The position numbers were made by a program, and so were the translations under genes. 64,000 bases of DNA from Limisphaerales bacterium (GTDB taxonomy: Bacteria; Verrucomicrobiota; Verrucomicrobiia; Limisphaerales; SXTU01), in contig WRPG01000005.1 of the NCBI GenBank assembly GCA_009773355.1, positions 1-64,000 of the forward strand, in the 5' to 3' direction. Positions 8,815 through 18,129 of the stretch are shown here, one piece after another. The stretch's first letter is position 1. Every line of letters starts with the position of its first letter. The notes beneath the pieces were generated by a model. It worked only from the letters and a program-made list of their open reading frames with translations. It was not told the DNA's origin and did not search any database.

Positions 8815-10471
8815 GGATTGGCTCCTTTCGGTTCACCAGTTGTTTGATGTCAGCCAGGTTTTCCTCGGCCACGCGGCGGCCAAGGGAAATGTATTTGCCA
8901 GGGTTGGAAAAGTCGTGCCAGCGCGAGTCGCACGCCAGCGGACGGAGGACGACGTCGGCCTGACGGCAGGCATCCTCGGCGGCCCGGATTTGCCCACCGA
9001 TGACGGCGCGCTGGGTCACGTCGAGGATGTTGCCGTAGGCGAAATAGTTGATTTGCTGGTTGAGCAGCCGGAGGAAGTCGAAGCGGCGGCGCTTCACGTC
9101 CACTTGCTCGCGCTCGTGCTCACGGGCGCAGCGGAGGAAGGCCGAGGTGGGAATGATGTTCACCGCGATGACGCGTTCAACGCCCGCCTCGCGCAGCACG
9201 TCCACCGGCAACGGATCGGAGACGCCGCCGTCAATGTAGCTCTCGCCGTCGAGCCGCACGGGGACGAACACGCTTGGAATCGCGCAGCTCGCAAGGACGA
9301 CAGGGGAAACCTCGCCGGTGCTGAACACGACGCGTTCCAGGGTGTCGAAGCGCGTCGTGACCACACGGAGCGGCCGGGCGAGCTGCTCGAACCGCGCGTC
9401 GCCGATGCTGCGCTCCAACCGCTGCTGAATGGCGTGGCCGTGGATGAAACCACGACGCGGCGGAAACGCGGGGTCAATCAGCTTGAGCAGGCCCCATTTG
9501 CCCTCCAGCTCGCGGGCCTTGCGCTCGACGAACTGGCCGTCGTGCCCGAACGCCCACAGCGCGCCGATGTAAGCGCCCATGCTCGTGCCGGCGACAACGT
9601 CCACCTCGATGCCGTTCTCTTCGAGCACTTGCAGCACGCCGATGTGCGCAAGGCCCTTCGCTCCACCACTCGACAGCGCCAGCCCCACACGGCAGCGACC
9701 AATCTCGCGTGCAAGGCGGCGCACGTCGGACTTGAAGGCCGCCGGCCACGGCCCGCCGCAGTGCGAGTGGAGCGCGTCCATCGTGGCGGGCGACTCGTGC
9801 AGGTTCAGGTGCGCAGGCTGGCCGATTTGCTTGATGAAATCCTCCGCCGGTTGCGGCACCTCGTCGTGTTCCAGGCAGAGCACGAGCTTCAAATCCGTCG
9901 CCACGCCCTCGCGCGCCTGACGCAGCTCGCGGTCGAGCTGGTTGAACTCGAAGAGGCTGTCCACCGTTTGCTGCGCGAGCACGTAGGTGGCGGAGGCGCG
10001 GCCCGCAGCTTCGGCGAGCGCCTGACGCGGCGCATCTGCATCCACATGGATGAGCACATGACCGAAGTGCCGCGCGCAGTGCCCGAAGAAGGCGGAGAGG
10101 AAGGGGCGCTCAGCCAGATGATTCGTCACGCGGAGCGTGAGACGGTCGAAGCCATCGAGATGCTGGAGCTGGTCCGCGAAGGCAAAGCCGTTGTTCGGGA
10201 GCGAGTGCAGCGGACTCCAGACTTTCGCTGTCGCCCCGCTGTCGGAGGGCACAATCAGCAGCAGCAGCACGCGCTCGCCGGTGACGGATTCCAGCATTTG
10301 CGCCAGCGACTCGGCGACGAGGCGGTCGGGAACGCGGCGGGAGGCGGAGGCGAGAGCGGTGAGGCGGCCGGAGCGGTTGAAAGTGGCCTGGGGCGGACGG
10401 GCGAGCGAGGAGAGGAGTTCGTTCCTCCGCAGATCCCACACGGACTTTTGAGTTGGATGCGACGCAGGCAT
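8771..10471 (-). CDS. Patatin-like phospholipase (NTE/RssA family)
   Basis: Serine acyl hydrolase, 566 residues from the ATG at 10471. The C-terminal half is the patatin domain: SSGGAKGLAHIG gives the oxyanion loop, GTSMGAYIGA the nucleophile Ser, and YIDGGVSDPLP the catalytic Asp. The N-terminal half resembles the non-catalytic region of NTE-type proteins. The ORF track extends to 10705, but the extra residues are low-complexity and the 10471 ATG has an AGGA upstream. It is the first gene of the operon and would free fatty acids or lysophospholipid for the ligase and beta-oxidation enzymes downstream. The 223 bp upstream hold the probable operon promoter; no clear box could be picked. Confidence 0.88.
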   Translation of the reverse strand: MPASHPTQKSVWDLRRNELLSSLARPPQATFNRSGRLTALASASRRVPDRLVAESLAQMLESVTGERVLLLLIVPSDSGATAKVWSPLHSLPNNGFAFADQLQHLDGFDRLTLRVTNHLAERPFLSAFFGHCARHFGHVLIHVDADAPRQALAEAAGRASATYVLAQQTVDSLFEFNQLDRELRQAREGVATDLKLVLCLEHDEVPQPAEDFIKQIGQPAHLNLHESPATMDALHSHCGGPWPAAFKSDVRRLAREIGRCRVGLALSSGGAKGLAHIGVLQVLEENGIEVDVVAGTSMGAYIGALWAFGHDGQFVERKARELEGKWGLLKLIDPAFPPRRGFIHGHAIQQRLERSIGDARFEQLARPLRVVTTRFDTLERVVFSTGEVSPVVLASCAIPSVFVPVRLDGESYIDGGVSDPLPVDVLREAGVERVIAVNIIPTSAFLRCAREHEREQVDVKRRRFDFLRLLNQQINYFAYGNILDVTQRAVIGGQIRAAEDACRQADVVLRPLACDSRWHDFSNPGKYISLGRRVAEENLADIKQLVNRKEPIHEHETPHHELAAAA

Positions 10472-10694
10472 TTCCGTCTTCCTGAGCGACGGTGCTGCGG
10501 AACCATCCACGCTTAATCTAGGCGGCCCGCTGGCCGACCATCGCTGCCACTTAAGGCTAAACTGTGTGTGCTGCCCATTTTGCTTCTCTGTCTTGATGCA
10601 ACGTAGAACAGGTTCCGTGCCTGTCAAATTTGAGAAGGTCGGGAAATGCCTTAGCCGGCCGATCAGTCCGCGAGCTGGCGGTTCGGGCCGCCGC

Positions 10695-13600
10695 TTAATC
10701 CACAAACGCCGCCTCGTTCGAGACGAGCAAAGCCTGCGCGAGCTTCTCCCAGGCGGTCAGGTGCCTCGGCGCCTCCGGGCGCGGTTTGGTGAAGTCGGCC
10801 TTCGCATCCCACTCCGTCTCGAAGCCGCCGGGCGGGGCTTGTTTCGACCGTTTCATCGGGTCGGTGAACTTCAGCCTCGGCGCCCAGTTGAAGCTGTCAC
10901 TGCTCGAGTTCGCGCGGCAGTCGGCGATGAAATCCACCGTCTCGCCGGCCTGCACGGCGAGGTCGGCCACCTTCAGCTCCGCTGAACCGTTTTGCGCCAC
11001 CGCCTCGGCCACGAGGCCCGCGCGGCTGCTCGACAGGCGCCCTCGCACGCCGTCGCCCTTGTCGCTGGTGTGCGTGAGCGTGCCGGACACAGCCACGAGG
11101 CCATCACGCGGCGCGACCCAGCGGCGGATGACGGCGCGCGATTGGTTTTGTCCCGGATGACCACCCTCGGCACGGAGCAGGAGATGTCCGAATTCCTTGT
11201 CCGGAAAGTCGCGCCCAACCTGCCACTGGCCGCCGGTGAAGAAGGCGAAGGGGGTGAAGGTCTTCACACGCTTCGCAGCCTCGTCGAACTCGCCGTAGCC
11301 GTAGTGCCAGCCGGCGTTTGGCGCGGACTCGGCAGCCCCTTCGCCGGGCGCGGCGAGAAAGGCCTTTGCCATCGTCACTTCATCGGCAGCGGGGCGGCGC
11401 TGGTAAATCGCCTCGTAGAGGAAGCCGATGCGCGCGTCGTCGGTCGTGAACTTCTTGAACTCATCGCGGGCGGCGAGCGCCTGCGCCTGTTGCAGGACGA
11501 ACGGCGCGTTCATCAGGTAGAGCGCCTGCTGCGGCACGGTGGTCTGGAAACGTTGCGACGCGCTGACGTCGGGACTCGCGAAGTCGAACGTGCGGAACAT
11601 CGCCGGCAGGTTCTGCCGGTCAATGTAGCCGTAGGCCGTGCGGCGCGTGGCGAAGGGCTGCGCGGTCAGGTCCACGGGCAGGCCGCCGGGCGTGAGGTCG
11701 AGCTTGCCGGACGCGAGCAGGAGCGAGTCGCGGAGCTGCTCGAAGTCGAGGCGCTGGCGGTTGAACTTCCAGAGCAGCGTGTTCGCGGGGTCGGCCTTCA
11801 CGCACTCGGCGCGGTCATCGCTGGCCTGCTGATAGGTCGCGGACAGCATGATGAGCTTGTGCAGCTTCTTGATGCTCCAGCCGTCGGCGACAAAGCGCGT
11901 CGCCAGCCAGTCGAGCAGCTCCGGGTGCGACGGCGGGTCGCTGCGGACGCCGAAGTCGCTGGGCGTGCGGACGAGGCCCGCGCCGAAGTGCCAGCCCCAG
12001 ACGCGGTTCACGAGCACGCGCGCGGTGAGCGGGTTGTCCTTGCTCGCGATGGCGCGAGCGAGTTCGAGACGGCCACTGGACTTCGGCGGGAACGACACGG
12101 CTTGGCCGAGCGACGCGACTTTCGGGAAGCCGCGCTCGACCTCGGGGCCGCGGTTGCCGGGGTTGCCGCGCACGAAGACGTAAGGGCGCGTGGGCGAATC
12201 GCGGTCCACGAGCACCATCGCACGCGCCGGCGCGCCGGGATGCGTGGCGTCCACCTCGTCCACCTTCGCCTTCAACTGGCGCAGTCGCGGGCGGGCGTCT
12301 TCGAGCAGCGTGTCGTTCTCCGGGGCAGGCAGATTCGGCGGCGCATCGGCAGCACGCAGGGCGAGGCGCAAGGCTTCCTTGTCCTTGTCCGCGTGCGGCG
12401 TGGGGGCGTCGGCGTCGGTGAGCAGCTTGCCGTATCGCTCGGCGACTTCCTTCATCGTCTTGGGCGGCGTCGCGAAGGCGGCGGAGACGCGCGGGGAAAC
12501 GTGCTGCGTGTTGCGTGCTGCATGAGGAGCCTCGGCCGCGAACCTGTCATCCGGCAGTTTCGCGTAGGCGTGCCAGAGGGACCAGACCGGGTCGGGCGTC
12601 TGCGCGCTTGCGGACTTGGCGAGGTAATCCTGCCAGCGGCGCACGACGGCAGGCACCAGCTTGCGCTCCTGGAAATACTTGTCGCGGTCACGACGCTGGG
12701 CGGTCGCGGAGGCACGGGCAACCTTGGGGTCCACCTCGTCGGCAGCGAGCAGGTAGTCGGTGGTGCGCTTGCGGAGCGTGGCGAGTTGCTTGTCGAGCTG
12801 CTCGACGCGGTATTTCTCCAGCTCGTCCTCGCGCTTCTGCTTCTCCGCGAGGTAGCCGGCGTGCGAAGCCGCGTCGGGCTGGATGCCCAGCAGGGGCTTC
12901 TCCGCCGGCTCCTGGCTGGAGGCGAAGACGCCGTAGAGGCTGTAATACTCCGCCGTCGAGACCGGGTCGTATTTGTGGTCGTGGCACCGACCGCACTGGA
13001 CGGTCAGGCCCATCGTGCCGCGCGTCACCACGTCAATGCGGTCGTCAATGATGTCGTGGACGTTGTTGAGGAAGCGGCGGCCCAGCGTGAGGAAGCCGAG
13101 GGCCGCCAAGGAATCCTGGCGGGGTTCCAGGTTCAAAGTTCCACGTTCAAGGTTGGTCCGCCCGTGCCCGGTCGGCGCGCTGTCGCCAACCTTGAACTTT
13201 GAACCTTGAACCTTGAACTCCTCCAACAGCCGGTCGGCGGCAATCTGCTCGGTGAGAAAACGGTCGTAGGGCGCGTCCTCGTTGAAGCTGCGGATGACGT
13301 AGTCGCGGTAGGTGTAGCTGAAGGCGAAGCGCCGCTGCTCGTCGCCGGCGAGGTAGCCCTTGGTGTCCGCGTAGCGCGCGACATCGAGCCAGTGGCGACC
13401 CCAGCGCTCGCCGTAGCGCGGCGAGGCGAGGAGCTTGTCCACGAGCTTCGCGAAGGCATCAGGTGACTTGTCCGCGACGAACGCCTCGACCTCGGCCATC
13501 GAGGGCGGCAGCCCGTGGAGGTCGAAGCAGGCGCGGCGGATGAGGGTGCGCTTGTCGGCGGGCGGAGATGGAAGCCACTTCTTCTCCGCGAGCCTGACAG

Positions 13601-14129
13601 CAACGAACGCATCAATCGGACTTTGAACCTTGAACTTTGAACCTTGAACTTGGGGAACCTTCGGCTCCCGCACCGGCTGGAACGCCCAGTGGTTCTTCAC
13701 CACGTTCGGGTCCGAGAGCGGCGGGCCGGAGGGCCTGCCGGTGCGCGGGTCGGGCGCACCCAGGCGAACCCATTCCTCGAAGAGCGCGATTTGCTGCGCC
13801 GTGAGCTTCTTCCCCTTCGGCGGCATCTGCAGCTCCTTGTCCGTGTAACGAATGGAGCGGATGAACAGCGACTTGTCCGGCTGGCCGGGGATGATGGCGG
13901 GGCCGGTCTCGCCGCCCTTCACCCAGCCGGCGCGGGTGTCGAGGGCGAGGCCGCCCTTGGGCTTGTCCGTCGCCGCGCCGTCGTGGCATTTGAGGCAATG
14001 CTCGATGAGCAGCGGGCGGATCTTGTTCTCGAAGAAATCGTGGCCGGCGGCGGAATCGGAGGCGAGCGATGGGAGCGAGAGAGTGCAGGCCAGAAGAACG
14101 AGGCAAAATGAGTGCGGCGCAGAGGGCAT
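10695..14129 (-). CDS. Cytochrome c-like DUF1549/DUF1553 (PSCyt1-PSCyt2-PSD1) exported protein
   Basis: Large exported protein typical of Planctomycetes and Verrucomicrobia. From the ATG at 14129 it has a signal peptide, then a heme c motif CLKCH at residues 45-49 (PSCyt1), the DUF1549 region with a second conserved CGRCHDHKYDP, and the DUF1553 domain, plus a C-terminal beta-rich region that looks carbohydrate-binding. Total 1144 residues. The role is unproven; such proteins often pair with a DUF1501 gene, but the two DUF1501 genes here lie 40 kb away. Three short heptamer arrays are embedded in frame (encoding KFKVQGSKFKV-like and HAARNTQHV-like stretches), all in linker regions. No Shine-Dalgarno precedes 14129; the track start at 14216 is an alternative. 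Confidence 0.85.
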   Translation of the reverse strand: MPSAPHSFCLVLLACTLSLPSLASDSAAGHDFFENKIRPLLIEHCLKCHDGAATDKPKGGLALDTRAGWVKGGETGPAIIPGQPDKSLFIRSIRYTDKELQMPPKGKKLTAQQIALFEEWVRLGAPDPRTGRPSGPPLSDPNVVKNHWAFQPVREPKVPQVQGSKFKVQSPIDAFVAVRLAEKKWLPSPPADKRTLIRRACFDLHGLPPSMAEVEAFVADKSPDAFAKLVDKLLASPRYGERWGRHWLDVARYADTKGYLAGDEQRRFAFSYTYRDYVIRSFNEDAPYDRFLTEQIAADRLLEEFKVQGSKFKVGDSAPTGHGRTNLERGTLNLEPRQDSLAALGFLTLGRRFLNNVHDIIDDRIDVVTRGTMGLTVQCGRCHDHKYDPVSTAEYYSLYGVFASSQEPAEKPLLGIQPDAASHAGYLAEKQKREDELEKYRVEQLDKQLATLRKRTTDYLLAADEVDPKVARASATAQRRDRDKYFQERKLVPAVVRRWQDYLAKSASAQTPDPVWSLWHAYAKLPDDRFAAEAPHAARNTQHVSPRVSAAFATPPKTMKEVAERYGKLLTDADAPTPHADKDKEALRLALRAADAPPNLPAPENDTLLEDARPRLRQLKAKVDEVDATHPGAPARAMVLVDRDSPTRPYVFVRGNPGNRGPEVERGFPKVASLGQAVSFPPKSSGRLELARAIASKDNPLTARVLVNRVWGWHFGAGLVRTPSDFGVRSDPPSHPELLDWLATRFVADGWSIKKLHKLIMLSATYQQASDDRAECVKADPANTLLWKFNRQRLDFEQLRDSLLLASGKLDLTPGGLPVDLTAQPFATRRTAYGYIDRQNLPAMFRTFDFASPDVSASQRFQTTVPQQALYLMNAPFVLQQAQALAARDEFKKFTTDDARIGFLYEAIYQRRPAADEVTMAKAFLAAPGEGAAESAPNAGWHYGYGEFDEAAKRVKTFTPFAFFTGGQWQVGRDFPDKEFGHLLLRAEGGHPGQNQSRAVIRRWVAPRDGLVAVSGTLTHTSDKGDGVRGRLSSSRAGLVAEAVAQNGSAELKVADLAVQAGETVDFIADCRANSSSDSFNWAPRLKFTDPMKRSKQAPPGGFETEWDAKADFTKPRPEAPRHLTAWEKLAQALLVSNEAAFVD
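12501..12521. repeat. Heptamer array inside DUF1553 gene (GTGCTGC)
   Basis: Three 7-bp units GTGCTGC, GTGTTGC, GTGCTGC follow one another inside the coding sequence and keep the frame. On the coding strand they read GCAGCAC and encode part of AARNTQHV. No inverted partner is visible nearby. Confidence 0.6.
13124..13218. repeat. Inverted heptamer pair inside DUF1553 gene (GTTCAAA/TTTGAAC)
   Basis: Left arm 13124-13151 has four 7-bp units (GTTCCAG, GTTCAAA, GTTCCAC, GTTCAAG). Right arm 13191-13218 has four units of the reverse complement (CTTGAAC, TTTGAAC, CTTGAAC, CTTGAAC). The 39-nt spacer encodes a low-complexity linker. The whole insertion keeps the reading frame of the DUF1549/DUF1553 protein. 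Confidence 0.85.
13622..13649. repeat. Heptamer array inside DUF1553 gene (TTTGAAC)
   Basis: Four 7-bp units TTTGAAC, CTTGAAC, TTTGAAC, CTTGAAC lie in frame, in the same orientation as the right arm 400 bp away. They encode QVQGSKFKVQ in a linker between the heme domain and DUF1549. Confidence 0.8.
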
Positions 14130-14203
14130 GATGGGCACGGAAGGAAAGTCGTTAGTGGCAAGTTGCGCAGTCGCGCTGCTGTCGGGCGGCATTTGAGTTG
14201 GCA

Positions 14204-14455
14204 TCATTGGGGCCATACAAACTCCTGCGCTCGTTGGCTGCCAGGGTCAAACCACTCTTCAGCGGATTCCATGTAGCCAGGAGTTCCATCTTTCGCAGTC
14301 CTGGCAAGAATCAACCGCCCGACTGGCGCACCATGCGGATAGCGCAGGCGTCCCCGCTTATCGGCGACAATCTTGCCTTCATCGAGCAGCCGCTTGAACT
14401 TCGGCCAGTCAGCGACGTTGGATGTGGTTAAAACAATCTGAGCAGGTAAACTCAT
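14204..14455 (-). CDS. Small conserved-looking hypothetical protein
   Basis: An 83-residue soluble protein, not recognised. The composition is that of a real folded protein (mixed charged and hydrophobic residues, motif-like RYPHGAPVGRLILAR), and it fills the gap between rsmI and the DUF1553 gene on the same strand. The start ATG at 14455 has no clear Shine-Dalgarno. It could be co-transcribed with rsmI. If the DUF1553 gene used the long start at 14216, the two would overlap by 13 bp. Confidence 0.55.
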   Translation of the reverse strand: MSLPAQIVLTTSNVADWPKFKRLLDEGKIVADKRGRLRYPHGAPVGRLILARTAKDGTPGYMESAEEWFDPGSQRAQEFVWPQ

Positions 14456-14477
14456 GTGTGTTTACGAGACCTTACCG

Positions 14478-14505
14478 ATCACAAATCACCCATTACTGAC
14501 CACTC
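14478..14505. repeat. Heptamer array at the 3' end of rsmI
   Basis: Units ATCACAA, ATCACCC, ATTACTG, ACCACTC repeat with 7-bp period. The rsmI stop codon (14486-14488) lies inside the array, so the last residues of RsmI (SGVVSNG) are encoded by the repeat and its flank. Confidence 0.6.
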
Positions 14506-15241
14506 CCGACGAAGAAGATTCGCATTCTTTCGCCTCCTCGTCAGCCGTCATCCCGCTTACCAGCACGACAAACTCGCCCTTCAGCGAGCGCTTCGCCACC
14601 AGCGCCAGCAGCTCCGCCGGCGTGCCGCGCAGGAACTCCTCGAACTTCTTCGTCAGCTCGCGCGCGAGGACGATGGGGCGGTTGGGAAAGACTTCGTTCA
14701 GTTCGCCCAGCAGTTTCTCGACGCGATAGGGCGACTCGTAGAGCGCGAGCGTGCCGGCGAACCGCTTCAAGGCTTCGAGTTGCTTGCGCCGCTGCCCCGA
14801 CTTGTGCGGCAGGAAGCCGATGAAGTGGAACTCGTCCGTCGGCAGGCCGCTCGCCGTCAGCGCAGCGACGAGCGCGCATGGGCCGGGCACCGACTCGACA
14901 CGCAGCCCCGCCGCCACCGCCGCGCGCACCACGCGTTCGCCGGGGTCGCTGATGCCCGGCGTGCCGGCGTCGGTGACGAGCGCGACCTTCTCGCCGCGTT
15001 TGAGCCGTTCGAGGATTTCCTCGGAGCGTTTCGCCTCGTTGAACTGGAAGTAGCTGAGAAGCGGTTTGGAAATCTCGAAGTGTTTCAGCAACTGCCCCGT
15101 GCGCCGCGTGTCCTCCGCCGCCACCACGTCGCACTCGCGCAGCACGCGCAACGCGCGCAGCGTGATGTCCTCCAGATTGCCGATGGGCGTGGCGACCAGA
15201 TAAAGCGTGCCGGGTGTGAGCGGAGGCAGCATGCGTTCCAT
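14486..15241 (-). CDS. rsmI: 16S rRNA (cytidine(1402)-2'-O)-methyltransferase
   Basis: SAM-dependent 2'-O-methylation of C1402 in the ribosomal decoding centre. Hallmarks of the tetrapyrrole-methylase fold are all present: LYLVATPIGNLEDIT at the N-terminus, AAEDTRRTG, VTDAGTPGISDPG (SAM site), and VPGPCALVAAL followed by GFLP. At 251 residues it is slightly shorter than many homologues. The C-terminal tail is unusual because it runs into a heptamer repeat that supplies the stop codon. It probably forms a short unit with the 83-residue protein downstream. Confidence 0.95.
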   Translation of the reverse strand: MERMLPPLTPGTLYLVATPIGNLEDITLRALRVLRECDVVAAEDTRRTGQLLKHFEISKPLLSYFQFNEAKRSEEILERLKRGEKVALVTDAGTPGISDPGERVVRAAVAAGLRVESVPGPCALVAALTASGLPTDEFHFIGFLPHKSGQRRKQLEALKRFAGTLALYESPYRVEKLLGELNEVFPNRPIVLARELTKKFEEFLRGTPAELLALVAKRSLKGEFVVLVSGMTADEEAKECESSSSGVVSNG

Positions 15242-15304
15242 GCCGGGAGCGTGCCAGCGAGCGCGCTCGCGGGGAATGAATTTCCAGCGGAACCGGTGCT
15301 GTGT

Positions 15305-15421
15305 TCACAGCGCGCGCGCCCACTTGAGCAGCCCGTAAATGACCGCCACCTCCACCGCCACAAACAACAGGAACGCGAGCCACGGGAGCGCGGCATCCAC
15401 AAGTCGTCCAAGCAGTCTCAC
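15305..15421 (-). CDS. Possible 38-residue single-pass membrane peptide
   Basis: Not in the ORF track. A GTG-started frame encodes MRLLGRLVDAALPWL, then the hydrophobic run AFLLFVAVEVAVIYGLL, then KWARAL. The pattern of a short basic N-terminus, one transmembrane helix and a basic end is typical of small membrane proteins. No ribosome site is seen, and the call rests only on the hydrophobic pattern and the otherwise empty gap between rsmI and the VIT-domain gene. Confidence 0.3.
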   Translation of the reverse strand: MRLLGRLVDAALPWLAFLLFVAVEVAVIYGLLKWARAL

Positions 15422-15510
15422 GGCTGCGATGGAGCAGCGGCGATGCCTTCCTCACGCCAGGCCGCCTGCGGAAAACACCTGAGCCGCGCGCTCCCCAGCG
15501 ACCGTCCGCC

Positions 15511-17922
15511 TCACTCGGTCACTTCGTAAAGCGCCCCGTTCAGGACGAACTGCACGGACTTGCCCAGCGCGAGCCATTGCGCGGCGGCGGGGTGCCTGGT
15601 CAGCAGCGCGAAGTAATCCGCCGAGCCGAACTGGAGCTTCACGGGTTTCGCGTCCTTGATCTGTTGAGCCTCCGCGTCCACCCACTGCGAGCCATTTTGG
15701 TAAAAGCTCTTGCCGGCGACGAAGCGATTCTGTTGCGCGTATTGCGCGACGCGCGACGCGGCATCGGCGGCCGGCTTGGCGGTGGCACCCGCTCCGCGCG
15801 GCGACGGGGACGCGATGGCCGGCAACGGGACGCCCGCGACCCCGCTCGGGCCGCTCGCCGCCGGGGCCGCCCCGTAGCTGCGCGCGACCGACTCGTTCGC
15901 CCGGAACTGCGCCACCGTCGGCGCTTCCGCCGCCTTCAACTCGCGCGCCAACTGCGCGCCGCCCACGGCCACGTCGCCGTCCTTCATCCGCTTGAAGCTG
16001 TCGTAGGACCGCGCCGCCTGCTCGCCGGCCTCGCGGTCGGAGCGCAACTGCGGCAGAAGCCGGCGCTCCATCGCCACGCCACGCCGCGCCTCGTCCTCGG
16101 TGATGAGCCAGGCCGTGTAGGGCGTGACGATGCTGTATTTGCGCGCCAGTTCGGTGACTTCGTCCTTCAACTCCGCGTTCTCGCCGCGCAGGCGAATCTC
16201 ATCCAGCAGGTAGCCCACTCGCCGCGTGGCCCAGAGACGCGGGATGAAGTCGTGCTCGCGCGCGTCACGGCTGAGGTTCACGTCGTAGCTGAACTTCCGT
16301 GCCTCGCCCGCGACGCTGCCTTCGATGTTCAACTTGCCCTTCGCCTCGCCCGCGAAGCGCCCGGCCAGCACGAGCTGCTCGCCCTTGAAGAGGTCCGGCA
16401 ACGGTGACGGGTAGAGCTTCGTCACGCGCACTCCTTCCGGGAACGTCACCTTCACGTTCGCCAGCGCCGGCTCCTTGATTTTCGAGAAGAAGGCCGAGAG
16501 CTTCACTTCGAGGTCTTCCCCCGGCAGCACGTAGGTGCTGAAGGCCTTCGTCTCGTCGGCAATCTTGTCCAGCAGGTGCGTGTTCACGTCCGTGCCGATG
16601 CCGAAGTTGAAGATGCGCGTCAGCCCGCTGTTCCGGTCGCGCACATTGCGGAGGATGCTGTTTTCGTCCGTCACGCCGATGGTGGGCCGCCCGTCCGTGA
16701 GGAAGATGACCACGTATTGCCGCTCGGACTTTTCGGGACGCGCGGTGAGCGCCTTGCGCAAGGCATCGTCAATCGCCGTGCTGCCCAGCGGCTTCAGTGC
16801 CTTGATGAAGTCCAGCGCGCGCTTGCGGTTCGCATCGTCCGCCGCGACCAGCTTCTCGAACACCGGCTCGACCTCCGTCGAGAAGCGCAGCACCTCGAAG
16901 CGGTCGTCGTCGTTGAGGTTCTCCACGCAGAACGCGACCGCCTTCTTCGCCTGCTCCAGCTTGCCGCCGGCCATCGAGCCGGAGGTGTCGAGCACGAAGC
17001 ACACGTCCTTGGGCACGGACTTTTTGCCCTTCACGCGCGCGTTGGGCGCGGCAAGCAGGAGGAAGTAGCCGTCCTCGCCCGCGACCTTGTGCGTGAGCAG
17101 GTTCGCGCCGAGTTCACCGGCCTCGAAGGAAAAGAGCAGTTGAAAGTCCGTGTCCGGCTTCACGTCGCGCGCCTCGAAGCCCACCGTCGCCTTGCCGCCG
17201 TCGCGCTTGACCTCGACCGCGTGGCTCGGCGACCAGACGGCCTTGAGCGGACGCTTGCCTTCCATGTCAATCTTGAGGCTGAGGTTCTGGAGCGGCTTGG
17301 CGGAGAACTTCGCGGTGTTCAGTGGCGCGACGTAGTTGAGCAGCCCGCCGTCGGCCTTGAGCAACTGCGTGTAGCTCAGGGTGACGCGCTTCCGCTCGTG
17401 CGGCTGGAAGGGGAAGATGCGCACGCGGAAGACATCCTGCCCGATGTATTCGAGCAGCGCCGGGTCGCGCATCGAGCGCACGATGTCCTCGTAAATGCGC
17501 CGGGCCTTGTCGGCGGCGAGCAACTCGGCGTCCACCCTCTTGCCGTCAATCTCCATCGTGAAGCGGTTGAGCTGTGCGCCGCGCGGCACGGGCAAGAGGA
17601 ACGTCCCTTCGAGCCGCGTCGGGTTCGGGTTGTAAAACTCCTGCTCAATGCTCGTGGTCGCGACCTGGTCGGCGATGCGCGCGGTGACCTTGTGGTAGGC
17701 AATCTCAATGGGCGCGACCGCGCGGACGGGCGGCATGGGGCGCGGCGGAAGGATGACGATGGGCGGGCGCGGTGGCGGCACGCCGGGCGGGAGCCGGCTC
17801 GGCGGCTCCAGGGGCATGATGACGTCGGAGACGTTGGTGAGGACGATGAAGCCGGCGGCGAAGGTGGCGGCCGGCGCAAACAGCCAGCCCAGCAGGGCGA
17901 GGAAAGCGAGCGAGCGTTTCAT
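15511..17922 (-). CDS. Exported VIT and von Willebrand A domain protein
   Basis: 803 residues with a signal peptide ending near AATFAAG and a proline-rich segment. A VIT (vault/inter-alpha-trypsin) domain follows at roughly residues 80-200 ([38 protein letters not shown]). A VWA domain at about 300-480 carries a metal-ion site ([13 protein letters not shown] and [10 protein letters not shown]). The last 150 residues are Ala/Pro-rich, then end in a small folded region. Such proteins are probably periplasmic or surface adhesion/scaffold factors; the ligand is unknown. It stands alone between repeat elements. Confidence 0.88.
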   Translation of the reverse strand: MKRSLAFLALLGWLFAPAATFAAGFIVLTNVSDVIMPLEPPSRLPPGVPPPRPPIVILPPRPMPPVRAVAPIEIAYHKVTARIADQVATTSIEQEFYNPNPTRLEGTFLLPVPRGAQLNRFTMEIDGKRVDAELLAADKARRIYEDIVRSMRDPALLEYIGQDVFRVRIFPFQPHERKRVTLSYTQLLKADGGLLNYVAPLNTAKFSAKPLQNLSLKIDMEGKRPLKAVWSPSHAVEVKRDGGKATVGFEARDVKPDTDFQLLFSFEAGELGANLLTHKVAGEDGYFLLLAAPNARVKGKKSVPKDVCFVLDTSGSMAGGKLEQAKKAVAFCVENLNDDDRFEVLRFSTEVEPVFEKLVAADDANRKRALDFIKALKPLGSTAIDDALRKALTARPEKSERQYVVIFLTDGRPTIGVTDENSILRNVRDRNSGLTRIFNFGIGTDVNTHLLDKIADETKAFSTYVLPGEDLEVKLSAFFSKIKEPALANVKVTFPEGVRVTKLYPSPLPDLFKGEQLVLAGRFAGEAKGKLNIEGSVAGEARKFSYDVNLSRDAREHDFIPRLWATRRVGYLLDEIRLRGENAELKDEVTELARKYSIVTPYTAWLITEDEARRGVAMERRLLPQLRSDREAGEQAARSYDSFKRMKDGDVAVGGAQLARELKAAEAPTVAQFRANESVARSYGAAPAASGPSGVAGVPLPAIASPSPRGAGATAKPAADAASRVAQYAQQNRFVAGKSFYQNGSQWVDAEAQQIKDAKPVKLQFGSADYFALLTRHPAAAQWLALGKSVQFVLNGALYEVTE

Positions 17923-17969
17923 GCCCCGTTAGACGGCGAGGGGTAAAAGTTGCTCCCGCCTGCAACCTT

Positions 17970-18116
17970 TTGGACTGCGGCGGCAAGCGGAGCGCGACGC
18001 CGCTTTCACTTCCCGCGGAGCGGGCAGCGCTCTCGACGTCCATGAGCAAACGACCGAATTCCGCTTCGCGGGACGCCAAAGCGCCGTCGCCGCTGCGCTC
18101 TGCCGGCGCAGTCCAA
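17970..18116. repeat. Dispersed element with terminal inverted repeats, copy 1
   Basis: 147 bp bounded by TTGGACTGCG and its inverse CGCAGTCCAA. The last 60 bp are identical to the copy at 43084-43214 and the first 50 bp nearly so; the middle differs. No ORF fills it. It looks like a non-coding, MITE-like or REP-like mobile repeat. It sits between two minus-strand genes. Confidence 0.85.
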
Positions 18117-18129
18117 GGCGCGCGTCGAG

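Noticed and set aside
10992-13202. Plus-strand ORF of 736 aa opposite the DUF1553 gene
   Set aside because: The minus strand carries heme motifs and DUF1549/DUF1553 signatures. The plus frame lacks any motif and has shadow composition.
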